Source: Actinomadura nitritigenes (GTDB taxonomy: Bacteria; Actinomycetota; Actinomycetes; Streptosporangiales; Streptosporangiaceae). From it: a stretch of 64,000 nt of DNA. The position numbers were made by a program, and so were the translations under genes. How positions within the stretch are numbered: position 1 is the first letter of the stretch; each line of letters opens with the position of its first letter. The notes below the pieces were generated by a model, which worked only from the letters and a program-made list of their open reading frames with translations, did no database searches and was not told the origin of the DNA. The stretch is from assembly GCF_017573545.1 (NCBI RefSeq), contig NZ_JAGEOK010000035.1, forward strand, positions 1 through 64,000, read 5' to 3'. Positions 51,335-61,800 of this stretch are shown here, in pieces.

Positions 51335-51706
51335 ATGCTGACCCCCCTCGCCTACGGGCTCGCCACCGTCCTCAGCCTCCTGGTCCTGTTCATCGGCGTC
51401 CGTTTCCTGGTCTCCCCGCGCTCGGCGGCGACCGGCTACGGTGTGCCCGCCAAGGACGGTGGCGATTCCGCCTACCTGGCCATCAAGGGAGTGCGCGACG
51501 CGACCTTCGGCGTCCTCGGCCTGGCCCTGCTCGCCTTCTCCACCGCGCACGCCGCCGGCTGGTACATGCTCGTCGTCGCCCTCGCCCCGCTCGGCGACAC
51601 GCTCATCGTCCTGCGCTTCGGAGGGACGAAGGCGGCCGCGTTCGGCATCCACTTCGCCACCGCCGTCACCGTCCTCATCAGCGCCGCCCTCCTCTTCGCG
51701 ATCTGA
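51335..51706 (+). CDS. DUF4267 small membrane protein
   Basis: A 123-residue protein with four hydrophobic segments (about 5-25, 50-70, 72-92 and 100-122). It matches the DUF4267 family of actinomycete and fungal membrane proteins (FLVSPRSAATGYGVP, IKGVRDATFGVLGLALL). Function is unknown. These genes often sit beside TetR regulators; none is adjacent here, although two well-formed operators precede it. GGAG lies about 8 bases before the ATG. Confidence 0.82.
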   Translation: MLTPLAYGLATVLSLLVLFIGVRFLVSPRSAATGYGVPAKDGGDSAYLAIKGVRDATFGVLGLALLAFSTAHAAGWYMLVVALAPLGDTLIVLRFGGTKAAAFGIHFATAVTVLISAALLFAI

Positions 51707-51874
51707 GAGCGCTGGATGGCCGGGGCGCCCGGCGCGAGGCGAGCACGCGCCCCGCGCCGGGCCGACGCGTCTCCGCTTCAGGGCCGCCGGCCGGCGGTAT
51801 GCCGGACCTTGGAATTTCCTGGAGAAGTTGACGAAATTAGCGGCGTTTCTTCCCAATCGGTCTAGCCTGTCGGG

Positions 51875-53122
51875 ATGATCCCGCCTTTAGGTGTTTCCGC
51901 CCCAACGGCGCGCCTCGGATGGCTGGACGTGCTGCGGGGATGGGCGGCGCTGGCGGTGGCCCTGCACCACGCGAGCTACGTGTACCTTCCCGACGTGCGG
52001 ATCGCGCTGCAGGGCTGGTTCGATCCCGGCACCTACGGGGTCCTCGTGTTCTTCCTGGTCAGCGGCTATATCGTGCCCGCGTCGCTGGAGCGGCGGGAGA
52101 GCGTCCGCGGGTTCTGGGTCGGCCGGTTCTTCCGCATCTACCCGCTGCTGGCGGTGTCGTGCCTTCTCGCGGTGCTGCCGTTCCTGCTGGGCGTCCGCGG
52201 CCTGCGGGCGGGCCTGGAGCACTACCACCCCGTGACGGCGGTCCTCGCCCACCTGACGATGATGCAGGACCTCCTCGCGGTCCCGAACGCGATGAACGTG
52301 CTGTGGACGCTGTCCTACGAGATGGCCTTCTACCTGCTGATCGTCGCGCTGTTCGTGGTCCGGGTGCACCGCCGGTCCGCACCCGTCTCCGTCGGGCTCG
52401 CGGCGGCGGCGCTGGCGGTGGGCGGGCTGATGCCGACCTGGCTGCTGTCGGGCCTGCTGTCCCGCACGGCCGGTGTCGGCGTCGTCGTCTCGGTCTGCTT
52501 CGCCGCGCTGGTGGCGGCGATCGCGGCGGCGGTGTCGGGCCGCGCGGCGGCGCGGGTCGCGGGCGGGCTGCTCGGCGGGCTGCTCGCGGCGCTGCTGGTG
52601 GTGCTGAACGGCCGGGTCGGCGCGTGGCAGGGCCTCGCGATGATGGCGCTGATGTTCGCCGGGACCGCCGTGTACCGCGCCGAACGCGGGCAGATCCCGG
52701 CCTGGTCCGGCGGCGCCGCCGCGGTGCTGGTGCCGGCCGGCGCGCTCGCCGCCGGCGTCTGGAACTTGCACGGCTCCTGGCACGCCCAGCTCGTCTGGGC
52801 CGGGTCGGTCCTCGCGGCGACGGCGACGTTCGCGGCGGCCTGGCTGCTGCGGCACCGCCGGTTCCCGCGCTGGGCGACGGGCCTCGGCACCGCGAGCTTC
52901 TCGGTCTACCTGCTGCATCCGCTGCTGCTGATGGTGGCCGCGCAGTTCCTCGGCACGTCCGGCCGCGAGGACGTGCCGGGCCTGCTGGTCTTCGTCGCCG
53001 TGCTGCTGGCCGCCGGCTGGGCGTCGCAGCGCTGGATCGAGGCGCCCGCGCAGCGACTGGGCCGCCGCCTCGCGCGGCGCGCCCCGTCCACCGCCGCCGA
53101 GCCGCCGGTGCTGGTGTCCTAG
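51875..53122 (+). CDS. Acyltransferase family 3 membrane protein
   Basis: A 415-residue integral membrane acyltransferase (Acyl_transf_3, OafA-like) with about ten spans. The N-terminal WLDVLRGWAALAVALHHASY carries the paired histidines of the active site, followed by VFFLVSGYIVPASLERR. It would O-acylate a cell-surface sugar or a secondary metabolite. It is a single gene between DUF4267 and a TDT-like gene, with no glycosyltransferase nearby to reveal the acceptor. No ribosome-binding sequence is evident before the ATG. Confidence 0.85.
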   Translation: MIPPLGVSAPTARLGWLDVLRGWAALAVALHHASYVYLPDVRIALQGWFDPGTYGVLVFFLVSGYIVPASLERRESVRGFWVGRFFRIYPLLAVSCLLAVLPFLLGVRGLRAGLEHYHPVTAVLAHLTMMQDLLAVPNAMNVLWTLSYEMAFYLLIVALFVVRVHRRSAPVSVGLAAAALAVGGLMPTWLLSGLLSRTAGVGVVVSVCFAALVAAIAAAVSGRAAARVAGGLLGGLLAALLVVLNGRVGAWQGLAMMALMFAGTAVYRAERGQIPAWSGGAAAVLVPAGALAAGVWNLHGSWHAQLVWAGSVLAATATFAAAWLLRHRRFPRWATGLGTASFSVYLLHPLLLMVAAQFLGTSGREDVPGLLVFVAVLLAAGWASQRWIEAPAQRLGRRLARRAPSTAAEPPVLVS

Positions 53123-53238
53123 GGCCGCTCGCGCCGGAGCCCGCGCGCCGCGAGACGGCGCCCGGCCGGATGCGGGTGCGCGGCTCCTTCGTCCGGGGCG
53201 GGTCGAAGATCCGGGACGGGCGGCGGTAGAAGTGTTCG

Positions 53239-54168
53239 GTGGGCAGTGCGGAGAGCGCGAGCGGGCCTCAGCCGTGGGGCTCGATGGTCATGGCCACGGG
53301 CATCGTCGCGGTGGGGCTCGACCTCGCCGGGTTCAGGTGGGCGGCGAGGGTCCTGCTGGTGGTCACGGCGGCGCTGTGGGCCGTGATGGCCGTGACGTTC
53401 GGCCGCCGCCTGCGGAGCGGGCGGGAGGAGCGCCGAGCCGCGGGGGGCGAACCGGTCACGCTGACGAGCGTCGCGGGCAGCGGGGTGCTCGGCGCGGGCC
53501 TCCTGCTGTTCCGCTACGACGTGGCGGCCGAGGCGCTGCTCGCGGTGATGGCGGTGGCGTGGCTGCTGCTGGTGCCGCGGGTGGTGCGGCGCCTGCGGCG
53601 GCGGCTGCCGGGCGCGGCCTACCTGGTGACGGTGTCGACGCAGTCGCTGGTGGTGCTGGCGTCGACGCTGTCGAAGCAGCTGTCGGTGCGCTGGCCCGTC
53701 TGGCCGGCGGGCGTGCTGCTCGCCCTCGGCCTCGTCCTCTACCTGTTCGTGCTCGGCCGGTTCGACTTCCGCCAGGTGCGGGACGGCGCGGGCGACCACT
53801 GGGTGCTGGCGGGCGCGCTGTCCATCTCCGCGCTGGCCTGCGCGAAGCTCGCCGTCGCGGCCGGGACGCCCGCGCCGCGGCCGCTGGAATGGCTGATGCT
53901 GGCGATTCTCGCCGCGGCGTTCGCCTGGTACGTCCTGCTGGCCTGCGCGGAGGTCGGCCGGCCCCGGACGAGCTATGACGGGCGCCGCTGGTCGACGGTG
54001 TTCCCCCTCGGCATGACGGCGGCCGCCGCGATGACGGCCGGGACCGTGGCCGGCCTGCCCTGGCTGGGCGCGCTCGGCCGCGCGCTGCTGTGGCCCGCGG
54101 TCGCCGCCTGGGCGGTCGTCGCGGTCGGGGCCGTCCGCCATGCCGCCGCCCCCCGCGCCCCGGGCTGA
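53239..54168 (+). CDS. TDT/SLAC1-like membrane transporter
   Basis: A 309-residue membrane protein with about nine or ten spans, fitting the tellurite-resistance/dicarboxylate transporter (TDT, SLAC1-like) family: MVMATGIVAVGLDLAGF at the start and STVFPLGMTAAA near residue 252. It may carry anions such as C4-dicarboxylates or sulfite. It begins with GTG 53239 and converges with the DHA2 transporter gene. Confidence 0.75.
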   Translation: MGSAESASGPQPWGSMVMATGIVAVGLDLAGFRWAARVLLVVTAALWAVMAVTFGRRLRSGREERRAAGGEPVTLTSVAGSGVLGAGLLLFRYDVAAEALLAVMAVAWLLLVPRVVRRLRRRLPGAAYLVTVSTQSLVVLASTLSKQLSVRWPVWPAGVLLALGLVLYLFVLGRFDFRQVRDGAGDHWVLAGALSISALACAKLAVAAGTPAPRPLEWLMLAILAAAFAWYVLLACAEVGRPRTSYDGRRWSTVFPLGMTAAAAMTAGTVAGLPWLGALGRALLWPAVAAWAVVAVGAVRHAAAPRAPG

Positions 54169-54195
54169 GCACCCGGCCGGGGACGGCGCCCGGGG
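54158..54195. terminator. GC hairpin at convergent gene ends
   Basis: CCCCGGGC (54158-54165) pairs with GCCCGGGG (54188-54195), spanning the stop of the TDT-like gene and the 27-base gap to the convergent DHA2 stop. It is a modest terminator candidate because the loop is long. Confidence 0.4.
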
Positions 54196-55614
54196 TCAGC
54201 GGCGAGTGCGCGGCAGGAACGCGACCAGCGCGGTGCCCGCCGCCGTGATGATCGCCGCGATCAGGAACGCGGTGGCGTAGCCGTCCGCGAGGTCGGAGCC
54301 CGACCGGGCCGCCGCGGTCGCGAGGATCGTGAGGCCGATCGCGCCGCCGATCGTCCGGGAGGTGTTCACGACTCCCGCGACGGCGCCCGCCTCCGCCCGG
54401 TCCGCCCCGGCCGTCGACGCCTCCACCAGCGGGGTCATCAGCAGCCCGAACCCGGTCGCCATCACGATGCCGGGGCCGAGGATCGACCCCGCGAACGTCC
54501 CGCCCGCGTCCAGGACGGCGCTCTGCCACGCGAACCCGGCGGCGGCCGTCAGCCCGCCCCCGGCGGCCAGCAGCCGGGCGTCCATCCGGGCCATCAGCGT
54601 GGGCGCGAGCTTCGAGCCGAGGATGATGCCCGCGGTGTGCGGCAGGAACGACACCCCGGTCCGGACGGCGCTGTAGTGCAGGACGTTCTGCATGTAGAGC
54701 GACAGGAAGTACCAGAGCGCGAACCCCGCCATCGTGCTGACGAGGGTCGCGAGGTTGCCGACCGCGACGCTGCGCAGCCGGAACAGCCGCAGCTGGACGA
54801 GCGGCCGGGCCGTCCGCGCCTCGACGGCGACGAACAGCGCCAGCAGGACGAGCCCGGCGAGCAGCGGGACGAGCGAGTCCCGCGACGTCCAGCCGTGGTG
54901 CTCGGTCCGCCCGATGCCGAAGGCGAGCAGGCCGACGCCACCGGTGACGAGGACCGCGCCCGGCAGGTCGAGGCGCTGCCGGGCCGCGGCGCCCCGCTCG
55001 TCGCGCAGCCACCGCCCGGCGATCACGGCGACGGCGACGCCGACGGGGACGTTGATCAGCAGCACCCAGCGCCAGCTCAGGTAGTCGGTGAGCAGGCCGC
55101 CGACGAGCCCGCCGGTGGCGCCGCCCGCGGTGCCGACCGCCGTCCACGTCGCGATCGCCCGGGTCCGCGCGGGCCCTTCGGGGAACGTCCCGGTGATCAG
55201 CGACAGCGTGACGGGCGCGAGGATCGCGGCACCGAGGCCCTGGACGGCGCGGGCGCCGATGAGCATCCCCGCGTCCTGCGCGAGGCCGCCCGCGAGGCTG
55301 GCCGCGGTGAACAGCCCGAGACCGGTCACGAACACCCGCTTGCGGCCGAACAGGTCGGCGGCCCGCCCGCCCAGCAGCAGGAACCCGGCGAACGCCAGCG
55401 AGTAGGCGTTGACGACCCATTGCAGGCTCGTGGCGCCGAGCCCGAGCCCGGCCCGCATGCCGGGCAGGGCGACGTTGACGACGGAGATGTCGAGGACGAC
55501 GAGGAACTGGCCGATGGACGCGGCGAGCAGCGCGGCCCACGGCGGGGTCCCGCCGGCCTGCCGGTCCCCCGCCTCGACGGCGCCGCCTTCTTGGATCGTG
55601 GTCATGGATCCCAT
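54196..55614 (-). CDS. DHA2-family MFS drug efflux transporter
   Basis: A 472-residue transporter of the 14-span EmrB/QacA (DHA2) class. Motif C-like and entry sequences are visible (QFLVVLDISVVNVALPGM, GGRAADLFGRKRVF, RAVQGLGAAILAPVTLSL). It would export a toxic compound or antibiotic with proton antiport. The start is ATG 55614 or the ATG three codons later (55605). No regulator is adjacent; a symmetric TCCTAGGA lies about 65 bases upstream. Confidence 0.9.
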   Translation of the reverse strand: MGSMTTIQEGGAVEAGDRQAGGTPPWAALLAASIGQFLVVLDISVVNVALPGMRAGLGLGATSLQWVVNAYSLAFAGFLLLGGRAADLFGRKRVFVTGLGLFTAASLAGGLAQDAGMLIGARAVQGLGAAILAPVTLSLITGTFPEGPARTRAIATWTAVGTAGGATGGLVGGLLTDYLSWRWVLLINVPVGVAVAVIAGRWLRDERGAAARQRLDLPGAVLVTGGVGLLAFGIGRTEHHGWTSRDSLVPLLAGLVLLALFVAVEARTARPLVQLRLFRLRSVAVGNLATLVSTMAGFALWYFLSLYMQNVLHYSAVRTGVSFLPHTAGIILGSKLAPTLMARMDARLLAAGGGLTAAAGFAWQSAVLDAGGTFAGSILGPGIVMATGFGLLMTPLVEASTAGADRAEAGAVAGVVNTSRTIGGAIGLTILATAAARSGSDLADGYATAFLIAAIITAAGTALVAFLPRTRR

Positions 55615-55728
55615 GCTGGCGGCGGGGGCCGCCGCCGCGCGTCGGCCGCCGGACCCAATCCGCCACGTCCGATCGTCCTAGGACCAGCCTCCGCCCGCCC
55701 CGGCCGGCGACCGTACGGGGCCGCCGGG

Positions 55729-56472
55729 TCAGTACGGCACGCCGATCTTCCGCCACTTCCGGCCTCCGGTCCCCGGCTCGTGCGGCGGCCGGGCGCGCCG
55801 GTCCCGGTACACGACGTAGGGCCGCCACAGATACCACAGCGGGTAGCTCCAGGCGTGCACGAGCCGGCTGAACGGCCACACCGCGAAGATCATCCAGGCG
55901 GCGGTGGCGTGCACCTGGTACATCACGGGCGCGGCGCCGATCGCCCGGTGGTCCGGGGTGCCGGCGAACAGGCTCCGGAACCACACCGACACGGTGGTGC
56001 GGTAGTCGTAGCCGCCCCCGAACTCCTGCACGCCGAGCGTCAGGTAGATGCCGAGCACGCTGATGATGCCGAGCAGGACGAGCGCGAGGTAGTCGACGCC
56101 GCTGGTGGTGGCGCGGACGCGGGGCACCCCCATCCGGCGGAAGATCAGGATGCCCGCGCCGAGCAGCACCCCGATCGCCGCGACCGACCCGGCGATGCCC
56201 GAGAACAGGGTGTACGCCCGTTCGCTGATGCCGAGCCACTCGGTGAACGACCGCGGGACGAGGATGCCGATGGCGTGCCCGGCGATGGCCGCGAACGCCG
56301 AGTAGTGGAACAGCGGCGCGCCCCACTTCAGCAGCCGCCGCTCCTGCAGCTGCGTCGACCGGCTCGTCCAGCCGAACTGGTCGTAGCGCCACCGCCAGAT
56401 GTGCCCGACGACGAACACGACCATCGCCGCGTAGGGCAGGATCACCCACCACCACAGGTCGAAATCGCTCAC
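55729..56472 (-). CDS. narI: Respiratory nitrate reductase gamma subunit
   Basis: A 247-residue cytochrome b subunit that takes electrons from menaquinol. It has about five spans and paired heme-b histidines in LFHYSAFAAIAGHAIGIL and in QVHATAAWMIFAVWPFSRLVH. The start is GTG 56472, overlapping the narJ stop (GTGA); a longer frame would add a Gly/Arg-rich, non-homologous leader. It is the last gene of narGHJI. Confidence 0.95.
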   Translation of the reverse strand: MSDFDLWWWVILPYAAMVVFVVGHIWRWRYDQFGWTSRSTQLQERRLLKWGAPLFHYSAFAAIAGHAIGILVPRSFTEWLGISERAYTLFSGIAGSVAAIGVLLGAGILIFRRMGVPRVRATTSGVDYLALVLLGIISVLGIYLTLGVQEFGGGYDYRTTVSVWFRSLFAGTPDHRAIGAAPVMYQVHATAAWMIFAVWPFSRLVHAWSYPLWYLWRPYVVYRDRRARPPHEPGTGGRKWRKIGVPY

Positions 56473-57194
56473 CGCCGCGCCTCCGTTCCGCTGCCGTCGA
56501 GGTACCCGGGCGGAGCGAACGGCTCCAGCCCCACCTCCTCCTCCGGTGGTCCCTTCTCCCAGGCCCGGCCGACCAGCGCCAGGTCCCTGCGGCCCAGCCT
56601 CGGAAGCCGGGCGCACACCGCCGCCACCACGTCCGCGTAGGGGGTGCCCGCGGCGGCCAGCGCGCGGCGCAGCAGTTCCAGGTCGGCGCGGTGCCCGCGC
56701 AGCAGCTTCTCGCCGCGCGGGGTGAGCGCCGCGAAGTCCAGGACGAGCGGAAGGTAGTCGGGCAGCTCGTCCTCCGACGGCTCGAACCCGGCCGCGCGGT
56801 AGGCGGCCTTGAAGGTGAGCATCGCCATCCCGCGCTTACGGGTGTCGCCGTACCGGTGGTACGTCAGGTACAGCGCGCAGCGGCGGCGCAGGTCGAACGT
56901 CTCGACGTAGTGCTGCGCGACCTCGGTCGGCGGGGTGGCGCGCAGCCAGCCGAGGAAGCGGCCGAAGCCGTCCCTGGTCGCGCGCGGCGAGACGGCCGAC
57001 GCGGCGGCGCCGAGGTGGTCGAGCCCGTCGAACAGCGCCAGCGTCGGGTACTGCAGCAGCACCGAGGCGAGCTTGTACGGACCGGCTTCGTGCTGGTCGG
57101 CCTTGCGTGAGCCGGACACGCGCGGGCCGGACACACGAGGGCCGGGCGTGTTCGGGGCGGGCGTGTGCGGGGCGGTGCCGCCGTCGCGGGTCAT
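56469..57194 (-). CDS. narJ: Nitrate reductase assembly chaperone
   Basis: A 241-residue NarJ/TorD-type chaperone needed to insert the molybdenum cofactor into NarG. The family core starts near residue 36 (KLASVLLQYPTLALFDGL) and includes YVETFDLRRRCALYLTYHRYGDTRKRG, given here as YVETFDLRRRCALYLTYH and RYGDTRKRG. An N-terminal Pro/Gly/Arg-rich stretch with a repeated GPRVSG is extra. It starts at ATG 57194, overlapping the narH stop. Confidence 0.93.
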   Translation of the reverse strand: MTRDGGTAPHTPAPNTPGPRVSGPRVSGSRKADQHEAGPYKLASVLLQYPTLALFDGLDHLGAAASAVSPRATRDGFGRFLGWLRATPPTEVAQHYVETFDLRRRCALYLTYHRYGDTRKRGMAMLTFKAAYRAAGFEPSEDELPDYLPLVLDFAALTPRGEKLLRGHRADLELLRRALAAAGTPYADVVAAVCARLPRLGRRDLALVGRAWEKGPPEEEVGLEPFAPPGYLDGSGTEARR

Positions 57195-58849
57195 GATCCG
57201 CCGGCCTCGGGGAAGAGGTGCGGCGCGTCGCCGCGCCCGTTCCAGCCGAGCAGGTTGAAGCGCGTGCGGCCGTCGTCGGCGCGGAACGTGCCGCCACCTC
57301 CGCCTCCTCCGCCTCCGCCGGCGGCCGTGTTCGCGGGCCTGCCGGGATGGAAGCTCTCCACGCCCATCGGGCCGTTGCCGCCCATGCCGGGCCCGCCCTC
57401 GCCGTCCAGGCTGCAGAACAGCTGCTCGTGCTGCGCCATCAGCCGGCCCGCGTCCTCCGCGTGCGCCTTCGGGACGACGTAGCGGTCCTCGTACTTGCCG
57501 ATGGCGAGCAGCCGGTACAGGTCGTCGAGGTCGTCCGGGGTCGCGCCGACAGACGCGGGCAGGTCCTCGTCCAGGTCGAGGCCGAGCTGCCCCGCCCGCA
57601 TGACGGCCCGGACCGCCGCCAGCTTCCGCAGCACGTCCCGGACCGTCCCGGTCCTCCCCGCGGTGAACAGGTTCGCCAGGTACTCGATGGGGATCCGCAG
57701 GTCGTCGATGGTGGCGAACACCCGGTCGGGGTCGCCGTGGTCGTAGCCCGCGGCGTGCGCCACGTCCGCGACCGGGGACAGCGGCGGGATGTACCAGACC
57801 ATCGGCAGCGTCCGGTACTCCGGATGCAGCGGCAGCGCCACCCGGTGCCGGACGGCCAGCGCGTACACCGGGGACCGCTGCGCCGCCTCCACCCAGTCCG
57901 CCGGGATGCCCGCCTTCGCGGCCTCCGCCCGCACCTCCGGGTCGGACGGGTCGAGGAACACCGACAGCTGCGCCTCGTACAGGTCCTTCTCGTCGGGCGT
58001 CGCGGCCGCCTCGGTCACCTTGTCGGCGTCGTACAGGAACAGCCCGAGGTAGCGGAGACGCCCCACGCACGTCTCCGAGCAGATCGTCGGCTGCCCCTCC
58101 TCGATGCGCGGGAAGCACAGCGTGCACTTCTCCGCCTTGCCGGTCCGGTGGTTGAAGTACACCTTCTTGTACGGGCAGCCCGACACGCAGAACCGCCAGC
58201 CCCGGCAGCGGTCCTCGTCGACCAGCACGATCCCGTCCTCCGACCGCTTGTACATCGCGCCGGACGGGCACGACGCGACGCACGACGGGTTCAGGCAGTG
58301 CTCGCAGATCCGCGGCAGGTAGAACATGAACACCTGCTCGAACTCCATCTTGACCCGGTCCTCCAGGCCCGCGAGGTCCGGGTCGGAGAGCGCCGTCTCG
58401 GGCGCGCCCGCCAGGTCGTCGTCCCAGTTGCTGCCCCACCGCAGCCGCATGTCGCGGCCGGTCAGCGCCGAGATGGAGTGCACGCTCGGGTTCTGCGTGC
58501 CGAGCGGCGCGTCCACCACCGTCTGGTAGTCGTAGGTCCACGGGTCGCCGTAGTCGTCGATCGACGGCAGGTTCGGGTTGTAGAAGATCGACAGCAGCTT
58601 CAGCAGCCGCCCGCCCGCCTTCAGCTGGAGCCGCCCCTTGCGGTCGAGCTTCCAGCCGCCCTTCCACTGCGCCTGGTCCTCGTACCGCCTCGGGTAGCCG
58701 ACCCCCGGCTTCGTCTCGACGTTGTTGAAGTACACGTACTCGGTGCCGGGACGATTCGTCCACGTCTGCTTGCACGTCACCGAGCAGGTGTGGCAGCCGA
58801 TGCACTTGTCGAGGTTCATCACCATCGCGACCTGCGCCATCGGCCTCAT
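57191..58849 (-). CDS. narH: Nitrate reductase beta subunit
   Basis: A 552-residue iron-sulfur subunit. The four cysteine groups are intact: CIGCHTCSVTC (Cys16, 19, 22, with Cys26 after), CEHCLNPSCVASC, CRGWRFCVSGC (Trp in place of one Cys, as in the [3Fe-4S] cluster) and CTLCFPRIEEGQPTICSETC. It relays electrons from NarI to NarG. The C-terminus carries a run of ten glycines (codons at 57290-57319) before a final FRADDGRTRFNLLGW. Its ATG shares one base with the narG stop. Confidence 0.96.
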   Translation of the reverse strand: MRPMAQVAMVMNLDKCIGCHTCSVTCKQTWTNRPGTEYVYFNNVETKPGVGYPRRYEDQAQWKGGWKLDRKGRLQLKAGGRLLKLLSIFYNPNLPSIDDYGDPWTYDYQTVVDAPLGTQNPSVHSISALTGRDMRLRWGSNWDDDLAGAPETALSDPDLAGLEDRVKMEFEQVFMFYLPRICEHCLNPSCVASCPSGAMYKRSEDGIVLVDEDRCRGWRFCVSGCPYKKVYFNHRTGKAEKCTLCFPRIEEGQPTICSETCVGRLRYLGLFLYDADKVTEAAATPDEKDLYEAQLSVFLDPSDPEVRAEAAKAGIPADWVEAAQRSPVYALAVRHRVALPLHPEYRTLPMVWYIPPLSPVADVAHAAGYDHGDPDRVFATIDDLRIPIEYLANLFTAGRTGTVRDVLRKLAAVRAVMRAGQLGLDLDEDLPASVGATPDDLDDLYRLLAIGKYEDRYVVPKAHAEDAGRLMAQHEQLFCSLDGEGGPGMGGNGPMGVESFHPGRPANTAAGGGGGGGGGGTFRADDGRTRFNLLGWNGRGDAPHLFPEAGGS

Positions 58850-61800
58850 CAGAACCGCACCTCCTGGGACCGCTTGCGGATCACCGCGATCTCGTCGCGC
58901 TGGTTGCCGGTCGGGCCGTAGTAGTTGAACGCGAAGCTGAGCTGCGCGTAGCCGCCGACCATGTGCGTCGGCTTGATCACCAGGCGGGTCAGCGAGTTGT
59001 CGGATCCGCCGTGCCAGCCGGAGATCTCCGACCGCGGCGTCATCAGATGCCGGTCCTTCGCGTGGTACATGAACACGGTGCCGCGCGGCATCCGGTGCGT
59101 GACGACGGCGCGGCACGCGACCACGCCGTTGCGGTTGTACGCCTCGATCCAGTCGTTGTCCTCGACATCGATCCGGGCGGCGTCCTGCGGGCTCATCCAG
59201 ATCGTCGGGCCGCCCCGGAACAGCCGCAGCATGTGCAGGTTGTCCGCGTACTCCGAGTGGATCGACCACTTCGAATGCGGCGTGAGGTAGCGGACCGTGA
59301 CCTCCGGGCGCCCCTCCTCGCGCAGCCCCAGCTCCCGGGCGAAGTGGCGGACGTGGTTCAGCGGCGGGCGGTACGCCGGCAGCGCCTCGCCGTACTCGCG
59401 GATCCAGTCGTGGTCGAGGAAGAAGTGCATCCGGCCGGTCAGGGTGTGCCAGGGCCTCTTCCGCTCGACGTTCACCGTGAACGGCGAGTACCTGCGCCCG
59501 CCCGACTCGCTGCCGCTCCACTCCGGGCTGGTGATGACGGCGCGCGGCTGGACGACGGTGTCGCCGAACGAGATGTGCTCCCCGGCGCGCTCCCCCGCCA
59601 GGTCCACCAGGTCGAGCCCGGTGCGCTTCTCCAGGTCCTCCCACGCCTGGACGGCGACGCGCCCGTTCGTCGTGCCGGACAGCGCGAGGATCGCCTCGGC
59701 CATGTGCACGTCGCGGGCCAGGGCGGGACGGCCGTCCGCGACCCCGCCGCGCACGACGCCGTTGGCCTTCCGCAGGTACTCCACGGCATCCTCCGGCACC
59801 CACGTCATGCCCTTGACGGACGTGCCGAGCGAGTCGACCAGCGGGCCGAGCGCCGCCATCTTCTCCGCGACCGCCGTGTAGTCGCGCTCGACCGTCACCA
59901 GCTTCGGCATCGTGACACCGGGCACCGGATCGCACTGCCCCGCCTTCCAGTCCAGGACCCGGCCGCCCGGCTGCGCCAGCTCGTCCGGGGTGTCGTGCAT
60001 CAGCGGCACCGGCAGCACGTCGGTGCGCGTCCCGAGATGGTCGGCGGCGAGACGGGAGAAGTCCTCGGCGATGAGCCGGAACGCGTCGAAGTCGGTGCGG
60101 GTCTCCCACGGCGGCGCGATCGCCGGGTTGAACGAGTGCACGAACGGATGCATGTCCGTGCTCGACAGGTCGTGCTTCTCGTACCAGGTCGCCGCCGGCA
60201 GCACCACGTCCGCGTACGTGCACGAACTCGTCATCCGGAAGTCGATCGTGGTGAGCAGGTCCAGCTTGCCGCGCGGCGCCTCCTCCCGCCACACCACCTC
60301 CGCCGGGCGCAGCTCCGGCGGCGACTCCTCCGCCCGGACCGCGTCGTCGGTCCCCAGCAGGTGCCGCATGAAGTACTCCATGCCCTTGCCGGAGGAGCCG
60401 AGGACGTTCGCCCGCCAGATCGTCATCACCCGCGGCCAGTTCCGCGGCGCGTCCGGGTCCTCGCCCGCGAACCGCAGCCGGCCCGACGTCAGCTCGTCCA
60501 CCACATGGTCCGCGACCGGACGGCCCGCCGCGGCCGCCTCGTCCGCGAGATCGAGCGGGTTGCGGTCGAACCCGGGATGGCTCGGCGTCCAGCCCATCCG
60601 CGACGCCTGCGCCAGGCAGTCGGCGAACGTCCTTTCCCGGAACAGGCCCCGGCCGAGCGGCGTCGCCAGCTCCTGCGGGCCGAACGTCTCGTACCGCCAC
60701 TGGTCGGTGTGCAGATAGAAGAACGACGTGCCCGTCATGTGCCGGGTGGGGCGCTGCCAGTCCAGCGCGAACGCCGTCTGCTGCCAGCCCGTCAGCGGGC
60801 GGACCTTCTCCTGCCCGACGTAGTGCGCCCAGCCGCCGCCGTTCACGCCCTGGCAGCCGCACAGCATCACCAGCGTGAGGAACGTCCGGTAGATCTCGTC
60901 GGAGTGGTACCAGTGGTTCGTCCCGCCGCCCATGCAGATCATCGACCGGCCGCGCGACACCTCCGCGTTGCGGGCGAACTCCCGCGCCACCCTCGCCGCC
61001 GCCTCGGCCGGGACCGTGGTGATCTCCTCCTGCCAGGCGGGCGTGCCGGGCTGGGACGCGTCGCCGTACCCGTCCGGCCACTCCCCCGGCAGGCCGTCGC
61101 GGCGCACCGCGTACTGCGCCATCAGCAGGTCGAGGACCGTCGTCACCAGCCGCCCGCCGACCCGCGCCACCGGCACCCCGCGCCTGATCACCGCGCCGCC
61201 CTCGGTCTCGCCGGCGTCGAAGCGCGGCAGGTCCACCGGGCGCGTCTCCTCGTGGCGGCCGTACAGGGTGAGCAGCGGGTCCGTGTCGCCGAGATCCAGG
61301 TTCCACCGGCCCACCCCCGACGGCGCGAAGCGGAACCCCAGCGACCCGTTCGGCGCGACCGGCTCACCGGAGCGGGCGTCCAGCAGGACGGGCTTGTGCG
61401 CCGCGCCCTCCCCCTCGTCGCCCAGCTCGGCCGCCGTGAGGAACCTCCCCGGGACGACCGCGTCGCCGCGCTCCTCCAACGACACCAGGAACGGCAGGTC
61501 GGTGTAGGTCTTGGTGTACTCGGTGAAGTACGGCACCTGCCGGTCGCGGAAGAACTCGGTCAGCACCACATGGCCCATCGCCATCCCGAGCGCCCCGTCC
61601 GTGCCCGGCGCGGCGGCCAGCCAGTCGTCGGCGAACTTCGTGTGATCGGAGAAGTCCGGGGACACCACCACGACCTTCTGCCCCCGGTACCGCGCCTCCG
61701 TCATGAAGTGCGCGTCCGGCGTCCGCGTGATCGGCAGGTTCGTGCCCCAGACGATCAGGTACGAGGAGTTCCACCAGTCGCCCGACTCCGGGACGTCCGT

